Origin: Caenorhabditis elegans | Lineage: Eukaryota; Nematoda; Chromadorea; Rhabditida; Rhabditidae | Assembly: GCF_000002985.6 (NCBI RefSeq) | Contig: NC_003282.8 | Location: 4,588,001 to 4,652,000 of the forward strand | Reading direction: 5' to 3' | DNA: 64,000 bases | Part shown: positions 11,511 to 22,900 of the stretch, in pieces | Numbering within the stretch: the stretch's first letter is position 1 | Layout: the number at the start of each line of letters is the position of its first letter | The notes under the pieces: generated by a model | What the model saw: the letters and a program-made list of their open reading frames with translations, nothing else | Database searches by the model: none | Told to the model about the DNA's origin: nothing | Made by a program: the position numbers and the translations under genes

Positions 11511-11954
11511 TTACTTCCTGTCTCTCTTATCAGTGCCAAGCTCCTTATCAACCAGAAAAAAAGTCAGAACTACTCCTTTTTTGGTTTGACTTGAATTTTA
11601 AGCCGTATTTAAACATATATAAGACTATAAAAGTTTAGGCCAGAATGTTACGAAAATCACAATTTGAGACACTTTTTGATTCAGTTTTTCGTCTGGAATT
11701 AATCATGATGGTTTTGAAATCCGAAAATTAATGAAATTCCAGCAAAAATTATATAATATTTGAAAAAAAAAATGAAAACGCTAGCTGGAATTTTTTCAAT
11801 TAATAGGACTTTCCAAAAAATTGTTGAACTGAAATCAAATTGGTCTTTGGTTGCTTAATTTACTCCAAAAATTCTAGTAAAGAAATTTTAAATGCTTTTA
11901 ACATTTTTCAACTTTTATTCAATTTTTTCAATAAACATAAAGTGTTCATTCAGA

Positions 11955-14723
11955 ATGTCTCGGGTCTTATGCCTTATTGCTTTCTCAATTGGGTTAACGA
12001 TATGCCACGTGTCACCTCCGATGGTAGTTGGAAGACCACGGGATGGTCTAGTGGCTGGAGACCCTGCGGAAGGACCTACTACAGAGGACAAGTACATGAT
12101 TTATTCGGACATTACGCAGAAGGTCGATCATTTCTCGAACGGGACAAATAATGGAGTTTGGCAACAGGTGAGTTAACATAAATAATTGTTCATAAAAGTT
12201 CTCTACACTTGTTGAACATGGCCTAGGAATTTATAGTTTAAACTACGAAAAACCAAGGGGACCAGAAAAACAAATGAAATACTAATCACTACTGAAAACT
12301 TCTCTGTGTCCCACAAACTTTTTATTAGAATATTTAAGGAATCTCTGGCTCCTTATCTTACTGTGCCGCTGTTAAAATTTTCAAAACATTTTTGAGGTTA
12401 TAAAGATGTTAACAAAAACTACGATATCTAAATTACAGAGATACCAATACAACTCAAAATTCTATAACAAAACAACCGGATACGTTTTCCTAATGCTTGG
12501 AGGTGAAGGATCTATTAATGTAACAAACGGAGACAAGTGGGTTCGTCATGAAGGAGAGACAATGATGAAATGGGTAGCCGAATTCCAAGCAGCCGCTTTT
12601 CAAGTAGAACACAGATTTTACGGATCTAAAGAATATTCCCCAATTGGAGATCAGACAACTGCAAGCATGAAGCTTTTGACAATTGATCAGGCACTTGCTG
12701 ATATCAAAGAGTTTATTACTCAAATGAATGCACTTTATTTCAAAGATGATAAACCAATTTGGGTGACATTTGGAGGATCATATCCTGGATCATTGTCTGC
12801 TTTCTTTAGAGAAACATATCCAGAAATGACTGCAGGAGCTGTGTCGTCTTCTTCTGCTGTTCATGTATTTGTGGATTATTATGAATATGCTATTAACACT
12901 GAAAAGACTTATAGAACTGTTAGTGACTCTTGTGGAGATGTTATCAAGGTTGCATTCCAAAATCTTATTACCAAAGCATATAGTGGACCGGATAGTCGAG
13001 CACTGCTCAAGCAACGATTCAAGTGGGTTTTTTTTCCAAATAATTTATCAATATTTGATAATTTTAACTAACTTTTGAAAACAAAATCAATGTTTCAGGC
13101 TAAAATCTAATTTGAAAATTTGTTTTCCAAAAGAATCTAACCAAATATCTTATCTTATTAAAAAATTTCAAGTAGATTTTTCATCAGTCAAATCAGAACC
13201 TTTCAAAAAAATAAGACATTTCAGTCTTTGTGATAATTTCGACGAAACCAAGTTATCGAAATCAGTGCAATTCTTCTTCCAAAATGTATATGGGTACTTC
13301 CAAGGAATTAATCAATACACCGGAGATAATAGAGTTTGTTGAAAGAAATTACTTTTAATTTTCTACGTGTTCCTTTAGAACAACGCCACCAGATCCGGGT
13401 TGGGAGTTCCTGCAGCATGCAATCTACTGAACGATAAGACAATTGGAGATGAAATTCAGAGAGTTATTGCTGTGGTAGGGTACCTTATATTTAATAGTGA
13501 AACTGTTTCAATTTTACAGATGAATCTCTATGATTCCTGGTATAAACCATCAGACAGTGGATGTCGCCCGAATAATTACACAGCTTTTATTCAAGCTTAT
13601 AGCGACACTACCATGCCCGATGATGATACTAGTAAGTTTTAAGTGTATGACGATAATTTTGAGGCTGTAATATAACACTATTTCAGTCAGCACTCGCAGC
13701 TGGATCTGGCAAACTTGTACAGAGCTCGGATATTATCAGACCACTGACGGAGGAAATGGTGGAATCTTTGGATCAACAGTACCACTTGAGTAAGAATAAA
13801 CAGAATGAGAAAATAGGGTTACGGTATGACTACGGTAATCCTAGCTTCGGTGTTACGCTAGATCTGCTTAACGACAGCTCTATCAAAGGTTACTGTTTTT
13901 GGAAATTATTAGTTACTGTAACAACAGAGAAACGCTGACAACATAAGTGCTGTTACGTTTGCTCCTTGGGGTTACTGTATAATCACTGCTCGGAAATACT
14001 AACTACGAAGGCGATAATCAAAACCACGCTGGTCTCTCGAAAGTCAACATGTTGCCTGAGTGGTCCAAGCAGCCTCTTCTAATGGTGATAGGAGTTGGCA
14101 TGGATCGGACCGACGTCTGAGAGATTATTTATTTCTTGTGAATGATGAGCTTCACATATTGTAAATTAGTGCTGGGTTGTAACAAAAATTCAAAGCGTTA
14201 TAACCTTTCCCTGTCATACTGGTTAAACTTTTATAGTAGTTTTCAATAATCTAAATCACACAATTTCAGTTTCTTCGCCGATCAATGCATTGATCTCTTT
14301 GGTCCTGAATACACCCTGGATAACACTTTCAAACTCGTAGATCAAGTTCGCACAAAATACGGAGGAGCTGATGCGTACCGTGGAACCAATGTTTGCTTCC
14401 CAAATGGTTCTTTCGATCCATGGCAAGGCCTCGGCCACACGGCAAATATCACAAATAATAATGTTGATTCGTGGTTGATCGATGGAACAGCTCATTGTGC
14501 TGATATGTATCCAGCAAGAGATTCTGATAAGCAATCATTGAAAGATGCGAGAGTCCGGATTCATGGTCATTTATCGAGGTGGCTATCAGATGCACAGGCT
14601 ATTAGGACTGCAGGTGAGTTTTTGCGTCTTGATAAAAAATCTATTAAATGATTTTTTTCAGGTTCATCAAATATCTCAATCTTCGCAGCCGTCTGTCTTG
14701 TCATGTTTAAGATCTTATTCTAA
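11955..14723 (+). CDS. Prolyl-carboxypeptidase-like serine peptidase (S28), copy B, 540 residues
   Basis: Eight exons give 1623 nt in frame: 11955-12167, 12439-13022, 13225-13333, 13379-13474, 13520-13631, 13687-13789, 14270-14613, 14662-14723. A signal peptide (MSRVLCLIAFSIGLTICHVS) sends it to the secretory or lysosomal route. The S28 family cleaves after proline. The triad is visible: Ser185 in GGSYPGSL, Asp455 in NGSFDPW and His481 in GTAHCADMYP. Length is normal for the family. The last exon encodes a hydrophobic end (IFAAVCLVMFKILF) after GSSN, which could be a GPI-attachment signal; this is inference. The start is chosen because it follows CATTCAG closely, a possible SL trans-splice acceptor. 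The donor of exon 3 is the weaker GTTTGT. Intron 6 is about 480 bases, against 57 in copy C, and holds a coding-like insert. Confidence 0.88.
13790..14269 (+). other. Expanded intron 6 of S28 copy B with coding-like insert
   Basis: Copy C has only 57 bases here. Within the extra sequence, 13991-14119 reads as an open segment ending in TGA with balanced, GC-richer codons (NYEGDNQNHAGLSKVN ... LLMVIGVGMDRTDV). There is no start or splice support that would make it a gene. I read it as a captured exon fragment of unknown origin. Confidence 0.45.
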
Positions 14724-15106
14724 ATTTTTTAACACATTCAAAACTAACATTGTTGAAAATTGATAAACTTTTCTTCTTAAATTTTGTAGTACCTAGATTC
14801 ATTTAAATATAAACTACATATTTTCTTCGTTTGGTATGACTCAATTTTACGATTTTCTGCTCTTATCATCACGACTAACAATCAACGGCGGCTGGCTACT
14901 GGAAACTTTTGGCAGTTGGTCAAACTTCAATGTAAGCTTCGTTTTCTTTTTTTTTGAACTGTCTTGAACGTTGTTTCTAAAAATTGGAGCTTTTTTGAGT
15001 ATAAAAGTTATGTGTTAAACGGCTATAAAAAATTCGTCCACTACGTTGTCCCATAGTTGTCTTTTGACATACAATACCGTTAAAAAATTTCCAATTATTT
15101 TCCAGA

Positions 15107-17614
15107 ATGTCTCGGGTCTTATGCCTCGTAGCTATCTCAATTGGGCTCACAATATGCCACGTTTCACCTCCAATGGTCGTTGGAAGGCCTCGAGAAGGTC
15201 TATTGACGGGTGATCCCGCAGAAGGACCTACTACAGATGCAAAATATATGATTTACTCGAATATTACACAGAAAGTCGACCATTTCTCAAATGGAACAAA
15301 TATTGGAGTTTGGCAACAGGTGAGTCCCCCTAGGTGTATGTGAAGCGTGACTTAGAAATATTAAAGCCCCTTTGCGTACTTGAACGAATTTGTTGACTCA
15401 TCAAATGTATGATTTTTGTTCTGTTATCACTTTTAATCGGACAAAAATTAATAAGAATTTACAAAAACGTTCGGTGGAAAATACCGAAAAAAATCCCAAA
15501 GAGGCGTGTCTTGTGTCAAAAAAAAACCTCTTCAGCACTACCAATACAATTGGAAATTTTACAACAAAACAACTGGATACGTCTTCCTGATGATTGGTGG
15601 TGAAAGTTCCATCAATAAAACTAATGGAGATAGATGGATCCGTCATGAAGGAGAAACCATGATGAAATGGGTGGCAGAGTTCCAAGCCGCCGCTTTTCAA
15701 GTCGAGCACAGATTTTACGGATCTAAAGAATATTCCCCAATTGGAGATCAGACAACAGCGAGCATGAAGCTTTTGACAATTGATCAGGCACTTGCTGATA
15801 TTAAAGAGTTTATTACTCAAATAAATGCACTTTATTTCAAAGATGACAAACCAATTTGGGTGACATTCGGAGGATCATATCCTGGATCATTGTCTGCTTT
15901 CTTTAGAGAAACATATCCAGAAATGACTGCAGGAGCAGTATCATCTTCTTCTGCTGTTCATGTATTTGTAGATTATTATGGATATGCTATTAATACTGAA
16001 AAGACTTATAGAACTGTTAGTGACTCCTGTGGAGATGTTATCAAGGTTGCATTCCAAAAGCTTATCACTAAAGCATATAATGGATCGGATAGCCGTGCAC
16101 TTCTTAAACAACAATTCAAGTGGGTTTCATAAATAAAATATGTACCTAGTTTTTGAGAAAAAATGATTTTAATTTTAATATCATTGAAATCTCTCAAAAA
16201 TTTGAGATTCTTAGCTTTTGTCAGTTTTGGCAGGATTTAGTTTCTTCCAGAATTATTTTTTTCACAAAAAGGACATACCTTTTTGGGAAGTTCTGAAAAT
16301 ACTATCACGAGCTTAACCAATATGTCCTAAATCCAATTTTTCCAGTCTTTGTGACAGCTTCGACGAGACGAATCTATCAAAAGCCGTGCAATTTTTTTTC
16401 CAAAATGTCTATGGATACTTTCAGATAATCAATCAATATACCGGAGATAATAAGGTTCATTATGAACATCTCTTCATTACTTCAAAAAACAACACAATTT
16501 TAGAGCAATGCTACACGATCCGGATTGGGAGTTCCTGCAGCTTGTGATCTTCTAAACAACGCGACAATTGGAGATGAGGTCCAGAGAGTTATTGCTGTAG
16601 TAGGTGTACCTCTACTAGTAGTGCACCTAATTTTAACTTCCAGATGAATCTTTATGATTCCTGGTTTAAGCCATCAGCGTCTGGATGCCGACCAAATAAT
16701 TACACAGCTTTTATTCAAGCCTATTCGGACACTACAATGCCCAATGAGAACGTCAGTGAGTTTCCGAGTATTGTAAAGGTACTGTAGAATCGAATTGAAA
16801 TTCCAGTTGGCACTCGCAGTTGGATCTGGCAGACTTGCACGGAGCTCGGATATTATCAGACTACTGACGGAGGAAATGGTGGAATCTTTGGATCTACAGT
16901 TCCACTTGAGTAAGAACAAACAAAACGTTAAAGCCAGGTAGTACTGTATTTTGAAAATATTTTCAGTTTCTTCGCCGATCAATGCATTGATCTCTTTGGG
17001 CCGGAATACACCCTGGATAATACTTTCAAACTCGTAGATCAAGTTCGTACTAAATACGGAGGAGCTGGCACATATCGTGGAACCAATGTCGTTTTTCCAA
17101 ACGGATCCTTCGATCCTTGGAATGGTCTTGGCTACAAATGGAATAACACGAATAATAATGTTGATGCTTGGTTGATCGAAGGAACATCTCATTGTGCTGA
17201 TATGTATCCAGCAAGCGATTCGGATAAACAATCATTGAAAGATGCGAGAATCCGGATTCATGGTCATTTATCCAGGTGGCTATCAGATGCACAGGCTATT
17301 AGGCAGCATTCAGGTAGGTTCATTTAAGAATGCCTCTTATTCAAATGGGTCTTGCCACGAAAAAATTGTATGTTAATAAGAATTATTCAGTTAAGAAAAC
17401 ATTAATCAAGTTTTTTTATTGATAAAATCACAGAAATTCCCACTTTTTCCTCGCGGCAATACCTTTTTTTCAATAAATACGTGGGCCTTTAAGTACGCAG
17501 ATAACTGCAAACTCAAGATACTACACTTTCAATATTTATAGTTTTTCAGGTTCCACTACAAACTTCTCAATCTTCACCGCCATCTCCATTGTAATTTTCA
17601 GCATCCTATTCTAA
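15107..17614 (+). CDS. Prolyl-carboxypeptidase-like serine peptidase (S28), copy C, 542 residues
   Basis: Eight exons give 1629 nt in frame: 15107-15319, 15536-16119, 16346-16454, 16504-16599, 16644-16755, 16807-16909, 16967-17313, 17550-17614. The ATG directly follows TTATTTTCCAGA, a good trans-splice acceptor. A signal peptide (MSRVLCLVAISIGLTICHVS) is followed by an S28 domain with Ser185 in GGSYPGSL, Asp455 in NGSFDPW and His481 in GTSHCADMYP. It differs from copy B mainly around the Asp and His (WNGLGYKWNNTNNN). Exon 2 is almost identical to copies A and B, which suggests recent duplication or gene conversion. The C-terminus is hydrophobic (IFTAISIVIFSILF), so GPI anchoring is possible. 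A poly(A) signal AATAAA lies at 17653-17658. The product should be a secreted or lysosomal post-proline carboxypeptidase; the substrate is unknown. Confidence 0.9.
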
Positions 17615-17889
17615 CTTTCAAAATATTATTTTTCAAATTTTATTCTAGAAATAATAAAAGTCCAATTTTGATTACATTTGCAAAATGACGTTGTGTGAAC
17701 ACACCCTGAAATTGCGTTTTCACCTCGCTAATAAGATGAAAGTGGTTGGAAGGGAGGAGTGCCTAATAAAATGAGTTGGATAGTGATAGGGAGCAGGCAA
17801 ATATTCGCCGACGACGGTTTGCCGTCGTTATCAATCCCCGAGACGACTTTTTCAATTTGCCAGCCCTGCGTCACCATCACCTTTTCGGC

Positions 17890-20090
17890 ATGAAGTTTGC
17901 CATCGTTTTTGCTGGTACGTAGATTTTATCGAACAAAGGTTTAAAAATAACTTTGGAGATTTTCAGCTCTTTACGGAGCCGCTGTTGCTCAATTCGGAAC
18001 TGACAACTGTGTGAGCGCACAGTTTCAGGCTTGTAATAGCAAGTTAGGAGATTTTTGGAGAACTGAGTAAGTTTTACAAACGAAATTGTGACTAATTTTT
18101 TGAAAATCATGTGGTGTCAGAGTGTCTCATTTCACCTTGATCTACGTAGATCTACAAAACATGCGGGAGAAGAGACGCAAAGTTCTCAACTTATTTCGCA
18201 TGGTTGAGAACGTGCTGAGGTCGCATTTTTTGTGCAAAAAATTCCCGTTTTTTTGTAGATCAAACCGTAATGGGACAGCTTGGCACTGCGAAAAAATTGC
18301 CGGGTGGAGTCGGTGAACACATATTTTTGAAAAGTATGCAAACACCGCCGCACAATTAAAACAAAATTTACATTTTAAAGTATAATTGATAATTTAAAAA
18401 TTGTATTTCTATAGAAAATTGAAATTACCATAGACCGACATTTTAAGCTTTTCTACTTACTTTTTCAAATTTTTCACACATTTTTGCATTTAACTCTATG
18501 AACAATTTTTTGCTCTTATATACATAGTTATATACATAATAATTTGATCTTAATGTTAATTTTCTCAATCTTATGATGATATTAATATTCAAATTCCAAT
18601 TGAGTAAAACTTCCACATATAAAATTTGCAAATCTAATGCGATTATGTTCTGATAAGGTCAGTAGCAACAGAACACACCTAGTATAGATATCAATACCTA
18701 TAATGTGATCCGAGTAGTTCTAGAAGTAGATAAACACTATTATTTTCAGTCTACAAGTATTGATTTTAAAACTAGATACCTGAAATTGACCTTTAAATTG
18801 TTTTCACCCCGTCATTCAGAACATATTTTCAGCACCACCTCTGCCTGGAAGGACTTGGCGAGCTTGGACAGAATCACCCAGTCTCTCATCGTCTCCCCAT
18901 ATGTCATTGACTCATGGGTCAATGTTTGCAAGTAAGCCTTTCTTTTTAAAATCTTTAACTTTTCAATTCCGAAATTCCAGCGGTTACGCTGCCTTTTACG
19001 GATGCCTTGGACAAGCTCAAATCCGCAATTGCCTCGGAACCGTCGGACTCGTCGGATCTGGACTCGATCTTAACACCGCCTACGCTTACCAAGGATTCTT
19101 GGCCGACTGGGATTTCAAGTGTGGAGCCGGATTCTGGAGTAAGCGCCATTGATCTTTTAGCAGATTTTCAAATTTCGAACATTCTTCAGCTATGTACGAG
19201 CGTAAGACCCTGACCACTTGCGTCGAGAGCACCTACGTCAACTACCAACAAGAGACATCTGCCGCTATGAATACCTACATGACTGCCACCGCTCAAGACC
19301 CAAATGGTGCTTGCAAGTATGCTCAGAATCTCATGAACGCGTGGCAGAACACCTACACCAAGGGACCATGCCGTACAGTTATGCCAGTAAGTCTTAGCAA
19401 TTGCTGAGCTAGAGAGAAAAAAGCTTTGTTCAGGCTCAAGCCGGATGGTTCGGATGCCAATCGGCTCGTGAATGGTCTAATGCTCAATTCAGACACTGCA
19501 AGCATACTACACAATGTGCATGTAAGTTTGAAAAAGTTTGCCTGCCCCAAGGCGACCTAGGATGGTCTGCAAGAGGGCCTAGACCTATCAGCATTGCTAC
19601 TGATTGTGAGACTTGCATGCAATTGTATTCCTATTCACAAGGTTTCCTACAAGGTCACCTATGTCTGCCTACATGATTGCCTCTTGTTTTCTACAAGAAT
19701 ACCTAGGTTTGCCTAAGTTTACCTAGACAAACCTACAAGGTAATCTAGGCCTATCAACACGGTGACCTAGACCAGCCTACAATTTCACCTAGGTCTACCT
19801 ACAAAGTTACCTCGGCATACTTACAAAGTTGCCTAAGCACGAGGCGGCCAAGTAGGCAAAATTAAACACCTACCTACCATACAAAACTTCAATATTTCCA
19901 GCTCCAACTTCCAACGAGGCTGTGACCAGATTCAACACTGAAACCGGAAAGGTTGAATATGAGACTCGTGAGTTTTATTTTTATTTTTCAGTTTTTTTTA
20001 TCCCAAGTTCCAAAATTTCTAGTCCCTACCTACCAAATCGTCGACAATAAGGCCGTCGTCCTGAATGAGGCCTCCTGGATTTCCGAGTAA
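17890..20090 (+). CDS. Cysteine-rich secreted protein, DUF19-like, 266 residues
   Basis: Eight exons give 801 nt in frame: 17890-17914, 17967-18066, 18833-18931, 18981-19138, 19190-19386, 19434-19521, 19902-19967, 20023-20090. The start encodes a signal peptide (MKFAIVFAALYGAAVAQ). The mature part has about a dozen cysteines in patterns such as NCVSAQFQAC, VCNGYAAFYGC, FKCGAGFW and GWFGCQSA, and is otherwise rich in aromatic, Gln and Asn residues. There is no transmembrane segment. The cysteine and aromatic spacing recalls nematode DUF19-type extracellular proteins, but I cannot confirm the family by eye. Codon use is strongly biased (many GCC, GGA, CTC), unlike the neighbouring F-box gene, which suggests high expression. 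It converges with the collagen gene, whose poly(A) signal lies 124 bases away. Confidence 0.8.
18138..18320. repeat. Dispersed repeat inside intron 2 of the cysteine-rich gene
   Basis: It contains the palindrome GATCTACGTAGATC (18139-18152), then GCGGGAGAAGAGACGC, GTTCTCAAC, and GTAGATCAAACCGTAATGGG. It is a longer copy of the repeat at 2605-2720. The rest of the 766-base intron (18067-18832) shows nothing else. Confidence 0.65.
19545..19865. repeat. Degenerate CCTACC/CCTAGG repeat array in intron 6
   Basis: Many copies of short units such as GACCTAG, GCCTAC, ACAAGGT and CACCTAG occur without exact periodicity. It belongs to the same low-complexity class as the arrays at 22.1, 42.8 and 56.3 kb. 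Confidence 0.6.
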
Positions 20091-20213
20091 TTTTGATTTT
20101 TTAATTTTTGAAATAATTATAATTTTCTTTCATTCCTTTTACCTGTCTATCATGAACTTTTTTGGGTTGAATCACACATACACAATCAGTCTGATAAAGT
20201 AAACCAATAACTA

Positions 20214-20219
20214 TTTATT
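20214..20219 (-). other. Poly(A) signal of the collagen gene
   Basis: TTTATT on the plus strand reads AATAAA on the minus strand, 75 bases after the collagen stop. Confidence 0.6.
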
Positions 20220-20293
20220 GCACTTCACGTTTCACTAAAAAGCACCTTTCAAAGCAAATAAGAGAGACCGACAGAGAAATTGAGAAAAATCAG

Positions 20294-21664
20294 TTAAGTT
20301 CTGCGGCGGCGGGATCCGCTGTCAAAGAAGACTCCTCCGTCGATGGCACAGTACCTGGAATTTTTCGTGTAAATTTATCATTTCTGCAGGCCTAGGTAAT
20401 CATGCAGGCATTCCTAGGTAACCTTGAAATCAGGTCAAGGTAATCATGTAGGCCGGCCTACCAACTTACTTTGGGCAGATCCCCTCCTCTCCCGGTCTTC
20501 CTTGAATTCCAGCTTCTCCGAGATCTCCATCATTTCCATTTTCTCCATCCACTCCATCTTTTCCTGGTGGTCCCGGTGGTCCAACTTGTCCTGGTTTACC
20601 ATCTCTTCCATCATTTCCAGGTTGTCCGGCTTCTCCTGATTGTCCCTCATCTCCATCATCCCCAGGTGGTCCAACATCGGAAGTATCAACCTCCCCAGGT
20701 TCTCCATCAGCTCCGTCTTCTCCCTTTGTCCCTGGAACTCCGTCGATTCCAGTTTTTCCAGGCCTTCCCGGACGTCCATCCAGCCCATCGAATCCACGTC
20801 GCCCCTTCAATCCAGGCAATCCATTGTTACCTGGTGACCCACGGGGTCCCGGCTCTCCCGGCTCTCCAGCTGGACAGTCACATGGGCTTGCAAGTGTTGG
20901 ATCACATGGACCTCTCGGTGGCTCTCCAGGATTTCCTGGTCTTCCAGGTGCTCCAGGAGCTCCGTGGCGTCCATGTCTTCCTGGGGTTCCGCTGGGGCCT
21001 GGAGCTCCAGGAATACAACAGCCATCACAGGTTCCTGTGGTTTCATCTGAACAGTTTGAGAGTTTTTAAAAAGTACAGATTCGGGGAAAAAGTAAACCTT
21101 CATCAAATCGTCTCCTGGGTTTTGCTCCTCGGATGCTTCTGGTGTGGTTCGAGGTGGCAATCAGTACGGATAGCTCGTCAACACCTTCGTAGATTGTTCT
21201 CACAACATCGTTGCATTCCTGAGATGAGAGTTTTAAGTATAGGACCCACACAACCTTTAGGGGCCTCGAGGCGTTATAGAACGAACTGTAGGTGCGTAAA
21301 CTTTGCAAGAAAGGTCATCTAGGTTTGCCCAAAATCATCTAATATAGAATTTCTAACATAGAATCTGAAATTTCGAATCGCTAAGCTGAAAAGGATTCAG
21401 GATCAAGCCGTGACGAATGGGCCTCCCCGCTTGCCACTAACGGCAGCATTGATTTTTCGGAGGCGTTTTCCGGGCCAGAGAAATATAAAAAAGAAAACTC
21501 ACCACAAACTGTCTTTCCAAAGAATTTCTCAACTGATTAACATAATGATAGGCTAGTGGAAGGGTTACCATTGCTCCAACCGTCAAAACCAGCGAAACAA
21601 TCGCCACGGAAAAGGCGATAAATCGTTGTATCCGGAGATGAGAATATTCGGAAGACATTTTCAT
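20294..21664 (-). CDS. Cuticle collagen, 306 residues
   Basis: Four minus-strand exons give 921 nt in frame: 21664-21503, 21218-21098, 21046-20470, 20354-20294. Residues about 10-40 form the non-cleaved hydrophobic N-terminal segment (FIAFSVAIVSLVLTVGAMV) typical of nematode cuticle collagens. A short non-collagen region with the basic run KPRRRF follows, a possible subtilisin-type processing site. A cysteine knot (CDGCCIPG) comes next, then two main Gly-X-Y blocks split by PCDPTLASPCDCP. The end is YCAIDGGVFFDSGSRRR, the usual C-terminal type. The product should trimerise and be secreted into the cuticle by hypodermis. An in-frame ATG two codons downstream (MSSEYSHL) is an equally possible start. 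Confidence 0.92.
21459..21475. repeat. Short dispersed motif GGAGGCGTTTTCCGGGC, copy 1
   Basis: This 17-base motif lies in intron 1 of the collagen gene and recurs exactly at 39567-39583. A partial copy (GCCGTTTTCCGGGCG) lies near 28773. Confidence 0.6.
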
Positions 21665-22059
21665 CGTGTTCCGTCTTTTCCTTTCCCCCTCTCTATTGAA
21701 CCATTTTATACAGAACACGGACATCTCAAAAAAGTGCGAAAATCCGGCAGATATCGATCTCATTCTCTCTCTCTCTCTCCCGTTTTACCCTCATCATTTT
21801 TATTGTCTCGTGTGTTTCGGTCCTTCTTTTCCGATAATATTTTGTTGACTTTTTTGGAAAAAAATTAACGATTTTATATTGCAGAATACGTGATATTTGA
21901 GGGAATTAATTTGGAAAAAAGTTTGAAACTTTATGACCGTTTTTGTTTCCCAATTTATCAGATTTCTCTTCGATTTTGAACTCACTTCATTTATGGGTCT
22001 CCCCACGTAAATTGCATTACCCTTAGCAAATCTGGGAGAAAACATAATTAAACCACTTT

Positions 22060-22545
22060 ATGCCTACCGACGTTCCTACCTCACGCATGCCTATGTGGTC
22101 ACCTCATACTTCCTTTCCTACGCATCTAGCCTACCTTTCTGCATGTGTGCCTACACCAAACCTGTTCCAAGTATACTTCGCCACTTACTTGCCTACCTAA
22201 TGTTTGCCTGCCTCCGAGTCGTTCATGTGGTTACGTACCTTCCCCCAACCTGTTTCACGCCTATGTGAGTGTCTACTTGTCTATATTGTGCCTGCAGACC
22301 TCAAATGTACATCATGCATACTGTTGCTTTAATTTATATGTGTATTTATACCCGAAACCTTCCTCATACCTACGTGCCCACCTCGTGCTTGCCTGCCTAC
22401 GTGGTACCTCTCACCTATCTGCAACGCGTCTTCTTTAAACTCATGGCTACGTTACGGGTCCACTTCATACCTGGCTGCCTTCTTATATACCTTATCTCAC
22501 CTGCCTAACTGACCCTCCTTTAGGCCGCCTAAAAAGTAGGCAGGT
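22060..22545. repeat. Degenerate GCCTACC/GCCTGCC low-complexity array
   Basis: Irregular repeats of ACCTNCCTACG, TGCCTGCC and similar units are mixed with CATGCCTA. Open frames here are by-products of the repeat. From 21665 to 22060 I see only the presumed collagen promoter region, including a (CT)n tract near 21765-21779. Confidence 0.7.
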
Positions 22546-22900
22546 AAGAATTTTTTGCCGATTTGAAAATCTTATCAAACTTGATGATTTTATTGCAGAG
22601 AAAAAGGAAAAAAGTACACTTTTTCAAAAACTAAATTCGTATGAACGTTTCAAAAAATAACGTACGTGGAATGAGTGTTTGGAGTGTCGGGGGAAAATAT
22701 TTCCAGAAATGGTCAAATGGTGACCGATATGACAACATATATGCTGATTGAATTACAAATTTGGTTAGGTTTATGAGATTTTTTGGGGGGAATTATTCTT
22801 TTGGAGGGTGAGGCTGAAACTAGCTAAAAAAAACGAAGGCGACAAATATGGGTAGGGGTACTCGTAGGAAATCAGAGAGATGGGATAAACCAGGTGAGAA

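Noticed and set aside
13503..13510. CTGTTTCA, the core of the 21U-RNA (piRNA) upstream motif
   Set aside because: It lies 9 bases before a splice acceptor in peptidase copy B; a lone 8-mer is expected by chance. A minus-strand match at 45102-45109 is equally unsupported.
22145..22508. Cys/Leu/Pro-rich frames
   Set aside because: Translations of the GCCTACC array, not genes.
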